Assembly (NCBI GenBank): GCA_035640475.1 | Contig: DASQWC010000013.1 | Location: 1 to 42,247 of the forward strand | Source of the DNA: DASQWC01 sp035640475 | GTDB taxonomy: Bacteria; Actinomycetota; JAICYB01 | Length of the DNA: 42,247 nt | Direction: 5' to 3' | Shown here: positions 1 through 7,926 of the stretch, piece after piece | How positions within the stretch are numbered: position 1 is the stretch's first letter | How the letters are laid out: each line of letters begins with the position of its first letter | Notes under the pieces: model-generated | What the model saw: the letters and a program-made list of their open reading frames with translations, nothing else | Database searches by the model: none | What the model was told of the DNA's origin: nothing | Made by a program: the position numbers and the translations under genes

Positions 1-26
1 CCGGAGACGATGACGGTTTCGGTCAT
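1..26 (-). CDS. Acetyl-CoA acetyltransferase (thiolase), first 9 codons only
   Basis: Only the 5' end lies in the window. Read on the minus strand from 26, the codons give MTETVIVSG, which matches the usual opening of actinobacterial acetyl-CoA acetyltransferases (typically followed by ARTPIG). A GGGAGG ribosome-binding site sits at 34-39, seven bases before the ATG, so the start is well supported. The gene is divergent from the methylmalonyl-CoA epimerase gene. If it is a thiolase it would condense two acetyl-CoA to acetoacetyl-CoA, the first step towards crotonyl-CoA, or perform the reverse cleavage. The family call rests on nine residues and the context, so it is provisional. Confidence 0.55.
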
Positions 27-100
27 GGACAAACCTCCCTCGGGGCCTCGATTCCAGCAAAGTATATGCGGCTTCGAGTTTGGGCAGACTTGGAGGACAC

Positions 101-514
101 GTGAAGATCGATACCGTTCAGATAGACCATGTGGGGATTGCCGTCCGTTCCCTCGACGACGCGCTCGCGACGTACAAGCAACTCTGGAATCTCGAGCCGG
201 ATCACATCGAACGCGGTGAGACCGACAAGGTCACCGAGGCAATGCTGCCCATAGGCGACACGCATCTGCAGCTCCTGGAGGCGACCGACGACGAGTCGAC
301 GATTGCGAAATTCATCGCGCGGCGCGGCGAGGGTCTGCACCACATCGCCATTCGAGTGGGCGACATCGAGCACGCGCTTGCCGCGCTTGCCGCCGAGGGG
401 GCCGAGCTCATCGATACGGAGCCGCGCATCGGCGGAGGCGGCCACCGAGTCGCGTTCGTGCACCCGAAGACGACGCACGGCGTCCTCATCGAGCTCGTCG
501 AACACGTAGGCTGA
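101..514 (+). CDS. mce: Methylmalonyl-CoA epimerase
   Basis: A VOC-fold protein of 137 residues, the usual epimerase length. It interconverts (2R)- and (2S)-methylmalonyl-CoA, and in organisms with the ethylmalonyl-CoA pathway also the ethylmalonyl-CoA epimers. The opening IDHVGIAV with its metal-ligand His, the central GEGLHHIAIRV and the closing VLIELVE are characteristic and supply the metal ligands. I chose the GTG at 101 because GGAGG lies at 92-96 and the protein then begins right at the fold. An upstream TTG at 80 would add seven residues the family lacks. The carboxylase beta gene follows after 7 nt, so the two are probably one operon for propionyl-CoA to succinyl-CoA conversion. Confidence 0.9.
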   Translation: MKIDTVQIDHVGIAVRSLDDALATYKQLWNLEPDHIERGETDKVTEAMLPIGDTHLQLLEATDDESTIAKFIARRGEGLHHIAIRVGDIEHALAALAAEGAELIDTEPRIGGGGHRVAFVHPKTTHGVLIELVEHVG

Positions 515-521
515 GCGCGCC

Positions 522-2123
522 ATGCCGAGCAAGCGCAAGAGTGCCGAGAAGCAAGCGCCGTCCAAGCCCGTCCACACGATGGCCGAGCGGATCGCCGAGC
601 TCAACGAGCGCAAGGCCAAAGCGCTGGAGGGCGAGAGCCCCGAAGCGATGCAGCGGCAGCACGACCGCGGCAAGCTGACCGCGCGCGAGCGCTGCGAGGT
701 CCTGCTCGACCCCGGTTCCTTCCAGGAGTTCGACATGCTCGCGCGCAATCGAGCGCGTGGGTTCGGGCTCGAGAAGCGGCGGGTCTACGGCGATGGCGTC
801 GTGACCGGTTGGGGCACGATCGACGGGAGGAAAGTCTTCGTCTTCTCGCAGGACTTCACGTTCATCGGCGGAACGCTCGGTGAGGTGTACGCGGAGAAGA
901 TCTGCAAAGTGATGGATCTCGCTGCATCGACGGGAGCTCCCGTCATCGGCATCAACGACGGCGGCGGCGCTCGCGTGCAGGAAGGCATGGTGTCGCTGGC
1001 CGGCTACGCCTACATCTTCGACCGCAACGTCCGGTTCTCCGGCGTGATACCGCAGATCTCGATCGTCGCGGGACCCTGCGCCGGAGGCGCGGTGTACTCA
1101 CCGGCGATCACCGACTTCATCTACATGGTCAAGGGAATCTCGAATATGCAGATCACCGGTCCCGACGTCATCAAAACGGTGACGGGCGAGGATGTCACGC
1201 TCGAGGAGCTCGGCGGCGCCATGTCGCACGCGACGAAGTCGGGCGTCGCGAATTTCGTCGCCGAGGACGAGGAGGACTGCTTCGCGCAGGTCCGGCACCT
1301 GCTTTCGTACCTCCCGTCCAACAATCTCGAGGAGCCGCCCTATCTGGAGACCGGAGATCCACCGGGACGAACGGACCCCGACCCGGGCGAGGTGCTTCCG
1401 GACGCGTCGAACCAGCCCTACGACATGCACGACGTCATCACGCGCGTCGTCGACAAGGAGACGTTCTACGAGTACTTCCCCCACTACGCGCCGAACATCA
1501 TCTGCGGCTTCGCTCGGCTCGGCGGACATGCAGTCGGCATCGTGGCAAACCAGCCCCGGATTCTCGCCGGCTCTTTGAACGTGAGCGCGTCGGAGAAGGC
1601 TGCGCGGTTCATCCGCACGTGCGATGCCTTCAATGTTCCGCTCGTCACCTTCATGGACGTCCCCGGATTCCAGCCGGGCACCGATCAGGAATGGGGCGGC
1701 ATCATCCGCCGGGGCGCCAAGCTCCTGTACGCATTCACCGAAGCGACGGTTCCGCGCCTCACGGTCATCACGCGCAAGGCGTACGGCGGCGCCTACGTGG
1801 TCATGAACTCGAAGCAGATCCGCGCCGACATCTGCTTCGCGTGGCCGACGGCGGAGTTCGCGGTCATGGGGGCCGACGCGGCCGTGCCGATCATTCAGCG
1901 CAGAGATATCGAAGCTGCCGACGATTCAGCCGCGAAGCGGGCCGAGCTGATCGCCCAGTACGAGGAGCAGTTCCTGAATCCGTGGATCGCAGCCGAGCGC
2001 GGCTACATCGACGACGTCATCGAGCCCGCGCAGACGAGGCCGATTCTTATTCGCCACCTCGAGATGCTGCGCACGAAACGGGAGTCACTCCCCCAGCGCA
2101 AGCACGGGAATATTCCGCTTTAG
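522..2123 (+). CDS. pccB: Propionyl-CoA carboxylase-type beta (carboxyltransferase) subunit
   Basis: A protein of 533 residues with the two crotonase-like carboxyltransferase halves. It transfers CO2 from biotin on a partner alpha subunit to an acyl-CoA, most likely propionyl-CoA giving methylmalonyl-CoA. The N-half holds GGGARVQEG and GPCAGGAVYSP (oxyanion-hole region). The C-half holds MDVPGFQPGTDQEWGGIIRR and AWPTAEFAVMGA, and the protein ends in KHGNIPL as PccB-type subunits do. It follows the epimerase by 7 nt, which supports the propionyl-CoA assignment. Val426, in GGAYVVM, occupies a position that is Asp in classical PccB proteins, so the acyl specificity is less certain than the family. 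No strong ribosome-binding site is seen, and coupling to the upstream gene is likely. Confidence 0.88.
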   Translation: MPSKRKSAEKQAPSKPVHTMAERIAELNERKAKALEGESPEAMQRQHDRGKLTARERCEVLLDPGSFQEFDMLARNRARGFGLEKRRVYGDGVVTGWGTIDGRKVFVFSQDFTFIGGTLGEVYAEKICKVMDLAASTGAPVIGINDGGGARVQEGMVSLAGYAYIFDRNVRFSGVIPQISIVAGPCAGGAVYSPAITDFIYMVKGISNMQITGPDVIKTVTGEDVTLEELGGAMSHATKSGVANFVAEDEEDCFAQVRHLLSYLPSNNLEEPPYLETGDPPGRTDPDPGEVLPDASNQPYDMHDVITRVVDKETFYEYFPHYAPNIICGFARLGGHAVGIVANQPRILAGSLNVSASEKAARFIRTCDAFNVPLVTFMDVPGFQPGTDQEWGGIIRRGAKLLYAFTEATVPRLTVITRKAYGGAYVVMNSKQIRADICFAWPTAEFAVMGADAAVPIIQRRDIEAADDSAAKRAELIAQYEEQFLNPWIAAERGYIDDVIEPAQTRPILIRHLEMLRTKRESLPQRKHGNIPL

Positions 2124-2129
2124 CTCGCG

Positions 2130-5100
2130 CTAAACATTGCGCGCTCCCGCGCGCTTCCGTTTGATCGGGGGGCTGCCGCGCTGCGCGCGGCGGCTCCGCT
2201 CCGCTCCGCGGGCCCCCCGAACCCCCCGGCGGTGCTTGGGCGTCTCCTCGGTGCCCAGATAGCTCGCCAGCACCGACTCGTTGGAGAGCACGGCCTTCGG
2301 CGTGCCTTCGGCCAAGACCGTGCCCAAGTCCAAGCACACCAGCCGGTCGGTGATCGCCGAAACAACCGGGATGTTGTGCTCGACAACGACGAGCGTCATC
2401 CCTTGCTCGTCTCGGAGATCGAGAAGCAGCTCGCCGAGCACTTCACTCTCGCGCTGCGCGACGCCGGCGGTCGGCTCGTCGAGGAACAGGAGATCCGGAT
2501 CGTGCGCGAGCGCGCACGAAAGCTCGAGGATGCGGCGGGTTCCCGTCGACAGCTCGGACACGAACGTGTCGGCGTAGTTGCCGAGACCCGTCCGGCCGAG
2601 AAGCTCCTCGACGCGCCGCGCGACGTCTCGCTCAGATGCGACGACGGCCCAGCCGCGCAGCGCGCACGCGAACGGATCGCGGACGTCGACGTGCCTGTCG
2701 AACGCAAGCGCGAGGGACTCGCGCACCGTAAGAGAGGGCCACAATCGAGCGTCCTGGAATGTACGTCCGATGCCGCGCTCGGCGAGCTCGGCGGGACGCA
2801 ACCCGGTGGTCTCGTGGGAGCCGAAGGAGAGTCGTCCCGAGTCGGGCGGAAGAAAACCCGAACAGATGCTCACGAAGGTCGTCTTGCCTGCGCCGTTGGG
2901 TCCGATGATCCCGACGATCTCGCCGCGTCTCACCTCGAGATCGACATCGTCCACGGCCACCACTCCGCCGAAGTGCTTCCCGACGCTCGAGGCTCGGAAC
3001 AGGACGCCGTCGCCGGATCTCGCCGCGCGGCGCCGGCGCTTGCTTTCCGGACGACGCAGGAAGACGGCCCGGGCGAGATCCGGACGCGCGAGGAGGCGCT
3101 CGATCGATCCGGTGAAGCGGACCTGACCCTTCTCGAGAAAGACGGCGCGATCGGCGAGACGCGCCGCCACGTTGAGCGATTGCTCGACGACAAGGAGCGT
3201 CACGCCCTGCTCACTCAAGCTACGCACAACCCGGACCAGCTCCGAGACGACCGTGGGTGCGAGCCCGATCGAGAGCTCGTCGATCATGAGCAACCGCGGA
3301 CGACACAACAGTGCCTGCGCGAGTGTGAGCATCTGCTGCTCGCCACCGGAGAGCGACGCCGCGCGTTGCGCGGCCCGGTCACGCAGCACGGGGAACAGGG
3401 CGAAGACGTCGTCCAGCCCTCGACGGAATGCGTCCTTGTCCTTCCGGCGAAGCCAGCCGGCCATGCGGAGGTTGTCGGTCACGGTGAGCGACGGAAAGAC
3501 CCCGCGCCCGCCGGGCACGGTGACGATTCCAGCACCGAGCCGTTTCGCCGGACTCCACTTCGTGATGTCCTCGCCGTCGTAGACGACGGTTCCGGTCGTC
3601 GCCGGCAGGATCCCGGAAACCACGCGCAGCAACGTCGACTTCCCGGCGCCGTTCGTGCCGAGCAGCGTCGACGGCTCGCTTTCCGCAAGCGACATGTCGA
3701 TTCCGAAGAGCACCTGCAATCCGCCGTAGCCGGCGCCGACACCATCGCAACGCAGCAGCCCGTCCCCGCCGCTCGGTGCGGCGGGCACGCCCTCGGTAAC
3801 GTTCGTGCTGCCGAGCGCCGATGGCGCCGGCAGCTCCACGCCGCGCCGGCGTGCGAGCGCTCCGAGCGCACGGTCTCGGATCGCGTACATCACTTCGCCG
3901 AGCCCGCCGGGAACGATCATCAGCAGCAACAGAAGACCGGCTCCCGTTGCGAGCAGCTCGCCGGTCGAGCCGAGGAAGTCTTGGACCGCGTGTACATACG
4001 CCGCGCCGAGCAGCGCGCCCGGCACCGAGCCGAGGCCGCCGACGACGGCGGCCGTGAATGCTTCGACGCTGAGGATCGGATTGAAGCCGGCGAAGCTGAT
4101 GCCGCGGTTGGCCACGACGAATAGCCCGCCGGCAAATCCTGCGATCGCTCCAGAGAACGCGAACGCGAAGAGCTTGGTCCTCGTGGGATCCACCGATTGC
4201 GCGGCGGCGGCCGACTCGTTGTCGCGCACGGCGAGCACGGCGCGGCCGGCGCGGCTGCGGCGGAGGTTGACGGTCAAGAAGATCGCCAGCAACAGCGCCG
4301 CGAAGATGAAGTAGTACAGCGTTCGGGGCTCGTCCAAGGAGAAGCGCTCGAGCAGCAACGGCGGCGGCACCCGGCGGGGATTCAGGCTCGGGAAATAGCC
4401 GGAGTTCAGCAGGAACGTCGACACGGGGACGGCGAACGCCAGCGTCGTCGCCGCGAGGAACAAGCCGCGGATGCGCAGCGCCGGCACACCGACGAGCAGA
4501 GCAGCCGCGCCGCCGGCCATCGCCGACAGGGCAAGTGTGACGAACAAGTCGGCGTCCTGGTGGACGAGAAGACTGCCGGTGACTGCCGCGCCGAGGCCGA
4601 CGAACGCGAACTGTCCGAGCGAGATCTGGCCGGCCCACCCGGCGAGCACGACCAGCGAGACGGCGACGATCCCGAGCAGGAGCATGTAGGTGAGGAGCAC
4701 CGTCGTCGACCGCGGAACGATCCACGGCATCGCGAGCAGTAGCGCGGCGATGACGACGGGACCGAGCACGCGGGCGTAGCGAACCTCGCGCAGCTCGGCG
4801 ACGGCCGTCGGCACCGGACGCACCTCGTGCACCGCCGCGAAGCGGCCGAGGTCGCCCTCGTCGCCGCGACTCGTTCCTCGTCGCTGGGCCAGCAGCGCGA
4901 TCAAGATCGCGGCGAACAGCGCGACGTCCACGAGCGCCGAACGCGGGTAGTTCCAGAAGACGGCTTGCTCGAACACACCGATGCCGAGCGACGCGGCGAT
5001 CGCGACCGGGAGCCGGTCCATACGCGCGATGACGGCCGCGGCAATCGGTGCGAGCAGGGCCGGTGGACCACCGACGACACCGAGATTGGGTCCCTTGATC

Positions 5101-5834
5101 GGCGCGGCGAGTATCAGTCCGAGCCCGGAAAGCCCGGCGGCGACCATCCAGGTGACCGTCGAAAGCCGCCGAACCGGGATCCCCAGCAGCAGCGCCCGTT
5201 CGGAGGAGTCGGCGGATGCGCGGATCGCGATGCCGACGTCACTTCGATACAGAAACCACCCGAGTGCCGCAAGAACGATCGGCACGACGGCGAGCGCCAC
5301 GACATCGTCTCCGTGGAAGATCACCGGACCGATCGTGATGTCGAGCTTCAGCGGGCCCCGGAACGTCTCGAGCGGGTCGAGATCGCTGAAAACAGCCGGC
5401 AGACCGATCTGCGCGGCGCCGAGGATCTGCAGAATGCCGATCGTCGCTACCGTCAGGATGAGACGCGGCGCGTTCTCGAAGCGCCGGACGACGACCGTAT
5501 CGATGAGCGCGCCTGTTGCGATCGCCGCCGCGAGGCCGAGCACGACGGCGAGCACATACGGAAGGTGCAACCCGATGACCGAGATCAGCGCGATCACGGC
5601 AGCGAGTCCGCCAAGCTCGGCCTGCGCGAAATTGATGATGCGGTTGGCTCGATAGACGAGAACGAGTCCCATCGCCGTGAGGCCCGTTAGGGAGCCGAGC
5701 ACCAGACCGAGGACGACGACGCCGGCCGGCAGACCGCTGGGCAGCAGCGCCGCGGCGATCACCCACACGACGAGGAGGCCGACGACAGTGGTGAGACTCG
5801 CGACCCACCTGCGGTCGCGCAGTGTCGCGATCAC
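2130..5834 (-). CDS. Four-domain branched-chain amino-acid ABC transporter (LivH-LivM-LivF-LivG fusion)
   Basis: One 1234-residue open frame carries a complete importer core. Residues about 1-320 are a LivH-type permease with RANRIINFAQAELGG. About 350-660 are a LivM-type permease with GWAGQISLGQFAFVGLGAAV. About 690-930 form a LivF-type ATPase (Walker A GTNGAGKST near 727, signature LSGGEQQ near 830, Walker B LLMIDE near 850). About 940-1195 form a LivG-type ATPase (Walker A GPNGAGKTT near 980, degenerate signature LSTGTRR near 1095, Walker B LLFLDEP near 1117). These are normally four separate proteins. The GTG start overlaps the stop of the binding-protein gene by 4 nt (GTGA). The last 35 residues or so are a basic tail encoded by a GC-rich palindrome and are unlike any Liv protein I know. 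The substrate is inferred from family: branched-chain amino acids, or amides and urea in relatives. Confidence 0.9.
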   Translation of the reverse strand: MIATLRDRRWVASLTTVVGLLVVWVIAAALLPSGLPAGVVVLGLVLGSLTGLTAMGLVLVYRANRIINFAQAELGGLAAVIALISVIGLHLPYVLAVVLGLAAAIATGALIDTVVVRRFENAPRLILTVATIGILQILGAAQIGLPAVFSDLDPLETFRGPLKLDITIGPVIFHGDDVVALAVVPIVLAALGWFLYRSDVGIAIRASADSSERALLLGIPVRRLSTVTWMVAAGLSGLGLILAAPIKGPNLGVVGGPPALLAPIAAAVIARMDRLPVAIAASLGIGVFEQAVFWNYPRSALVDVALFAAILIALLAQRRGTSRGDEGDLGRFAAVHEVRPVPTAVAELREVRYARVLGPVVIAALLLAMPWIVPRSTTVLLTYMLLLGIVAVSLVVLAGWAGQISLGQFAFVGLGAAVTGSLLVHQDADLFVTLALSAMAGGAAALLVGVPALRIRGLFLAATTLAFAVPVSTFLLNSGYFPSLNPRRVPPPLLLERFSLDEPRTLYYFIFAALLLAIFLTVNLRRSRAGRAVLAVRDNESAAAAQSVDPTRTKLFAFAFSGAIAGFAGGLFVVANRGISFAGFNPILSVEAFTAAVVGGLGSVPGALLGAAYVHAVQDFLGSTGELLATGAGLLLLLMIVPGGLGEVMYAIRDRALGALARRRGVELPAPSALGSTNVTEGVPAAPSGGDGLLRCDGVGAGYGGLQVLFGIDMSLAESEPSTLLGTNGAGKSTLLRVVSGILPATTGTVVYDGEDITKWSPAKRLGAGIVTVPGGRGVFPSLTVTDNLRMAGWLRRKDKDAFRRGLDDVFALFPVLRDRAAQRAASLSGGEQQMLTLAQALLCRPRLLMIDELSIGLAPTVVSELVRVVRSLSEQGVTLLVVEQSLNVAARLADRAVFLEKGQVRFTGSIERLLARPDLARAVFLRRPESKRRRRAARSGDGVLFRASSVGKHFGGVVAVDDVDLEVRRGEIVGIIGPNGAGKTTFVSICSGFLPPDSGRLSFGSHETTGLRPAELAERGIGRTFQDARLWPSLTVRESLALAFDRHVDVRDPFACALRGWAVVASERDVARRVEELLGRTGLGNYADTFVSELSTGTRRILELSCALAHDPDLLFLDEPTAGVAQRESEVLGELLLDLRDEQGMTLVVVEHNIPVVSAITDRLVCLDLGTVLAEGTPKAVLSNESVLASYLGTEETPKHRRGVRGARGAERSRRAQRGSPPIKRKRAGARNV
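2165..2220. repeat. GC-rich palindromic element inside the 3' end of the Liv fusion gene
   Basis: A nested inverted repeat: TCGGGGGGC (2165-2173) pairs perfectly with GCCCCCCGA (2212-2220). Inside it GCCGCGC (2175-2181) pairs with GCGCGGC (2185-2191) around a 3-nt loop, and CTCCG is repeated in tandem at about 2193-2208. It lies in the last 35 or so codons of the ABC transporter gene, beyond where the ATPase fold ends, and just past the convergent pccB stop. It could serve as a terminator-like structure for both genes or be a dispersed palindromic repeat that extended the reading frame. No U-tract follows, so an intrinsic terminator is not proven. Confidence 0.6.
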
Positions 5835-7549
5835 TTACCGAAGCAAGCGACCTGTCCGGACCCCCACTCGCTCGCCTTCGACAGGTCGAACGGGAAGAAC
5901 TTGCCTCCCTGACAGGTCTCATACGAGCCCATATCGCCGTTGAAGTTGCTGCGCTTGTCCGGGTTGTACCAGGCAATGGGCGCCTGGATCACGGGACTGA
6001 AGTTTCCCGGCTTCCACTCGAGCGTGCCCGCAGGCCCGCTGATCCTCCCGAGGCTGAACCAGCCGGCCTGGAAATTCGCCGGATTGAGATCGGGCCCGGC
6101 CTGTTGGAGCGCGTTGTACATCATCAGCAGGATGGCGTACGACACGGCGTAGTACGGGCCGGCCGGCTCTCCGTTCGGGTTGGCGAGCTTGTACACCTTG
6201 TACGCTTCGTCGCTGCGCCGATCCGGGTACCGGCCACCGATGACGACCGCGTGCGTCCACTGATCCTCGGGGAGCTGCTGCGCTTGCGCGTCGCCCCATC
6301 CGGGAGTCCACCACTCCGGGTGGTAGTCCTGGCCGTTGGCGGCGTTCGTCATGAAGATCGGGAAGACCGGGTCGCAGTAGCAGAGAACGGTCGAGACGTT
6401 GGCCGCCTTGAGCTGCGCGACGACGCTCGTCGCCTGGCGGCCCATGTCCGCGACGTTGAACGTATAAGAGATGCGGCGGACGGGCTTTCCACCGCACTTC
6501 GCCGTCTCCTTCATGATCACCCCGCCGATCTCCGTGTACTCCGGGTTGTCGGGGTGCACGAGACCGAACACACGCTTGGTCGCATTGAACGCCGGCGATC
6601 CGGCAAACGACGCGTTCATCTTCGCCATGCGACGGCACACGAGATTCGAAAGCCAGCCCGCCACTCCGCTCCCGGTGGGGAGCACGGAAAACCAGTACGG
6701 ACTCCGCTCCGCGTACCAGCTCTGCGGGAACCCCGTCGGCCCGAGCGTGATGGCCTTTCGTTCGGCGAGCCCCTGCCAGAAGGGATAGGAGCCTTTCAGC
6801 GGGAACGTCGCGTCGACGAACCCGTTCAGATCGACGGCGCGCTGAGCGTCGGCTTGCGCCTGCCCCTGATCGAGTCCCTGATGCTCGTTGAGGTAGTCGC
6901 CCTGGCCGTCGAAGACGCGAAGCTCGACCGAGCGCCCGTAGAGCTCGAACTGCTTGTTGAAGTAGCCGATATACGTTCTCAGGTCCGCGATGTAGAGGTC
7001 GTCGTCGAGATTTGCATCGCCGAGCGCCGCGTTGATCGCAGAGTCTTGCGCAGAACGCGCATGCCTATAGACGGCGATGATCTTGTCCTTCGTAACGCCG
7101 CGGTATCTCGTGCCACCGTTATTGCCCGTGTACTTCGGAAGACAGGGCGGCGCGTAGACGGTGAACGTGACCTGCCTGACGCCCGGCCCGCAATTCACGC
7201 CGCTGCGCGCGGTACCTCGCGTTCCGGCCTTCGGCGGGGCGGTGATCGCCGTTCCGGATCCCGGATCGACCGGCCCTCCGGCGGCGCTCGTGCCGCTGCC
7301 GCTGCCGATGCCGGCGTCCGCGCCGTCCGGAACCGCGGACGCCCGATCGTCTGTGAAGCCACCCGGCTGGGCGCCCGCGTCGGACGCCACCGTGTTCAGC
7401 GGCGAGCGGGATGGGATCAGCGTGGCGAGCAGGAGCAGGACGATCAGCGCTCCGAATAACGGCGTGTAGCGTCTCGCCATGCGTCCCAAATACGTGCGGA
7501 CGATTGCCTCGACGTCTTCAGCGTCGAGCCTCTTGGACGGCGCGGCCAT
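5831..7549 (-). CDS. Membrane-anchored substrate-binding protein of the Liv-type ABC importer
   Basis: A 572-residue protein of the type I periplasmic-binding (Peripla_BP_6/LivJ-like) family. It captures the ligand outside the membrane and delivers it to the fused importer encoded immediately downstream, which its stop overlaps by 4 nt. The binding domain begins near residue 120 (GVTKDKIIAVYRHA). The N-terminus has no lipobox. It has a cytoplasmic stretch of about 30 residues, one hydrophobic segment (GALIVLLLLATLI) and then a Gly/Ser/Pro-rich linker, so it is probably anchored by an uncleaved helix rather than a lipid. I chose the ATG at 7549 because GGGGGAGGGG lies just upstream. The frame stays open for 90 more codons, but that stretch looks non-coding. 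It is longer than the typical 400 residues because of the anchor and linker. Confidence 0.85.
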   Translation of the reverse strand: MAAPSKRLDAEDVEAIVRTYLGRMARRYTPLFGALIVLLLLATLIPSRSPLNTVASDAGAQPGGFTDDRASAVPDGADAGIGSGSGTSAAGGPVDPGSGTAITAPPKAGTRGTARSGVNCGPGVRQVTFTVYAPPCLPKYTGNNGGTRYRGVTKDKIIAVYRHARSAQDSAINAALGDANLDDDLYIADLRTYIGYFNKQFELYGRSVELRVFDGQGDYLNEHQGLDQGQAQADAQRAVDLNGFVDATFPLKGSYPFWQGLAERKAITLGPTGFPQSWYAERSPYWFSVLPTGSGVAGWLSNLVCRRMAKMNASFAGSPAFNATKRVFGLVHPDNPEYTEIGGVIMKETAKCGGKPVRRISYTFNVADMGRQATSVVAQLKAANVSTVLCYCDPVFPIFMTNAANGQDYHPEWWTPGWGDAQAQQLPEDQWTHAVVIGGRYPDRRSDEAYKVYKLANPNGEPAGPYYAVSYAILLMMYNALQQAGPDLNPANFQAGWFSLGRISGPAGTLEWKPGNFSPVIQAPIAWYNPDKRSNFNGDMGSYETCQGGKFFPFDLSKASEWGSGQVACFGK

Positions 7550-7630
7550 TCCCCTCCCCCGGCAGTCTCCCGACACCTCAAAATACTCGCGACCACGCGT
7601 GAGCGTCGTGCTCCGTTCAGGGCTGGGTAC

Positions 7631-7636
7631 TAGGCT
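7631..7636 (+). promoter_or_regulatory. -10 box TAGGCT for leaderless transcript of the glpX-ccr gene run
   Basis: TAGGCT fits the actinobacterial TANNNT -10 consensus and ends 6 nt before the GTG at 7643. That would put the transcription start at or within a base or two of the start codon. No Shine-Dalgarno sequence is present. The same geometry recurs at several other starts in this window. No convincing -35 box is seen. Confidence 0.5.
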
Positions 7637-7642
7637 TCTTTC

Positions 7643-7912
7643 GTGGACGACGCGTACGACTTCGAGATCACTCCGGCGCCCAGCGAGGAGGACCGAGAGG
7701 CGATTCTTGCCGCCGTCGACGAGCTGCTTCGCCGTGAGGCACGTCTCGCGCAACCCTCCGTCTGGAGCTTGGGCGGCTGGATCGAACGTCGCGTCGGAAT
7801 CAGCGACATGCGCGACCACATTCCGGCCGGCCGCCGCTGGGCGCTGTCGGCAAGGATGCCGCTCGGGGGCCGACCATTTCCCGGCCTGAACGGTCGCGGC
7901 GACGCCAAGTAG
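7643..7912 (+). CDS. Small conserved protein, acyl-CoA carboxylase epsilon-like
   Basis: An 89-residue soluble protein starting at GTG. The stretch PAPSEEDREAILAAVDELL followed by PSVWSLGGWIERR resembles the small epsilon subunits found beside actinobacterial acyl-CoA carboxylases (an ALLAAL-like helix followed by a Ser/Ala-Trp motif). Those subunits bind and stabilise the carboxyltransferase hexamer. The similarity is by pattern only, and no carboxylase gene is adjacent; the nearest is 5.5 kb away. It heads a tight colinear run (next gene 14 nt away) and is probably read from a leaderless transcript. Alternatively it is an unrelated lineage-specific protein. The coding call is firmer than the function. 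Confidence 0.6.
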   Translation: MDDAYDFEITPAPSEEDREAILAAVDELLRREARLAQPSVWSLGGWIERRVGISDMRDHIPAGRRWALSARMPLGGRPFPGLNGRGDAK

Positions 7913-7926
7913 GACATGAGGAGGTC

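Noticed and set aside
2232..4124. 630-codon open frame on the plus strand, antisense to the Liv fusion
   Set aside because: Composition is Arg/Glu/His-rich shadow sequence with no domain; the opposite strand encodes recognisable ABC transporter motifs throughout.
5822..7459. 545-codon plus-strand frame opposite the binding protein gene
   Set aside because: Antisense shadow caused by high GC; no recognisable motif, and the minus-strand gene is well supported.
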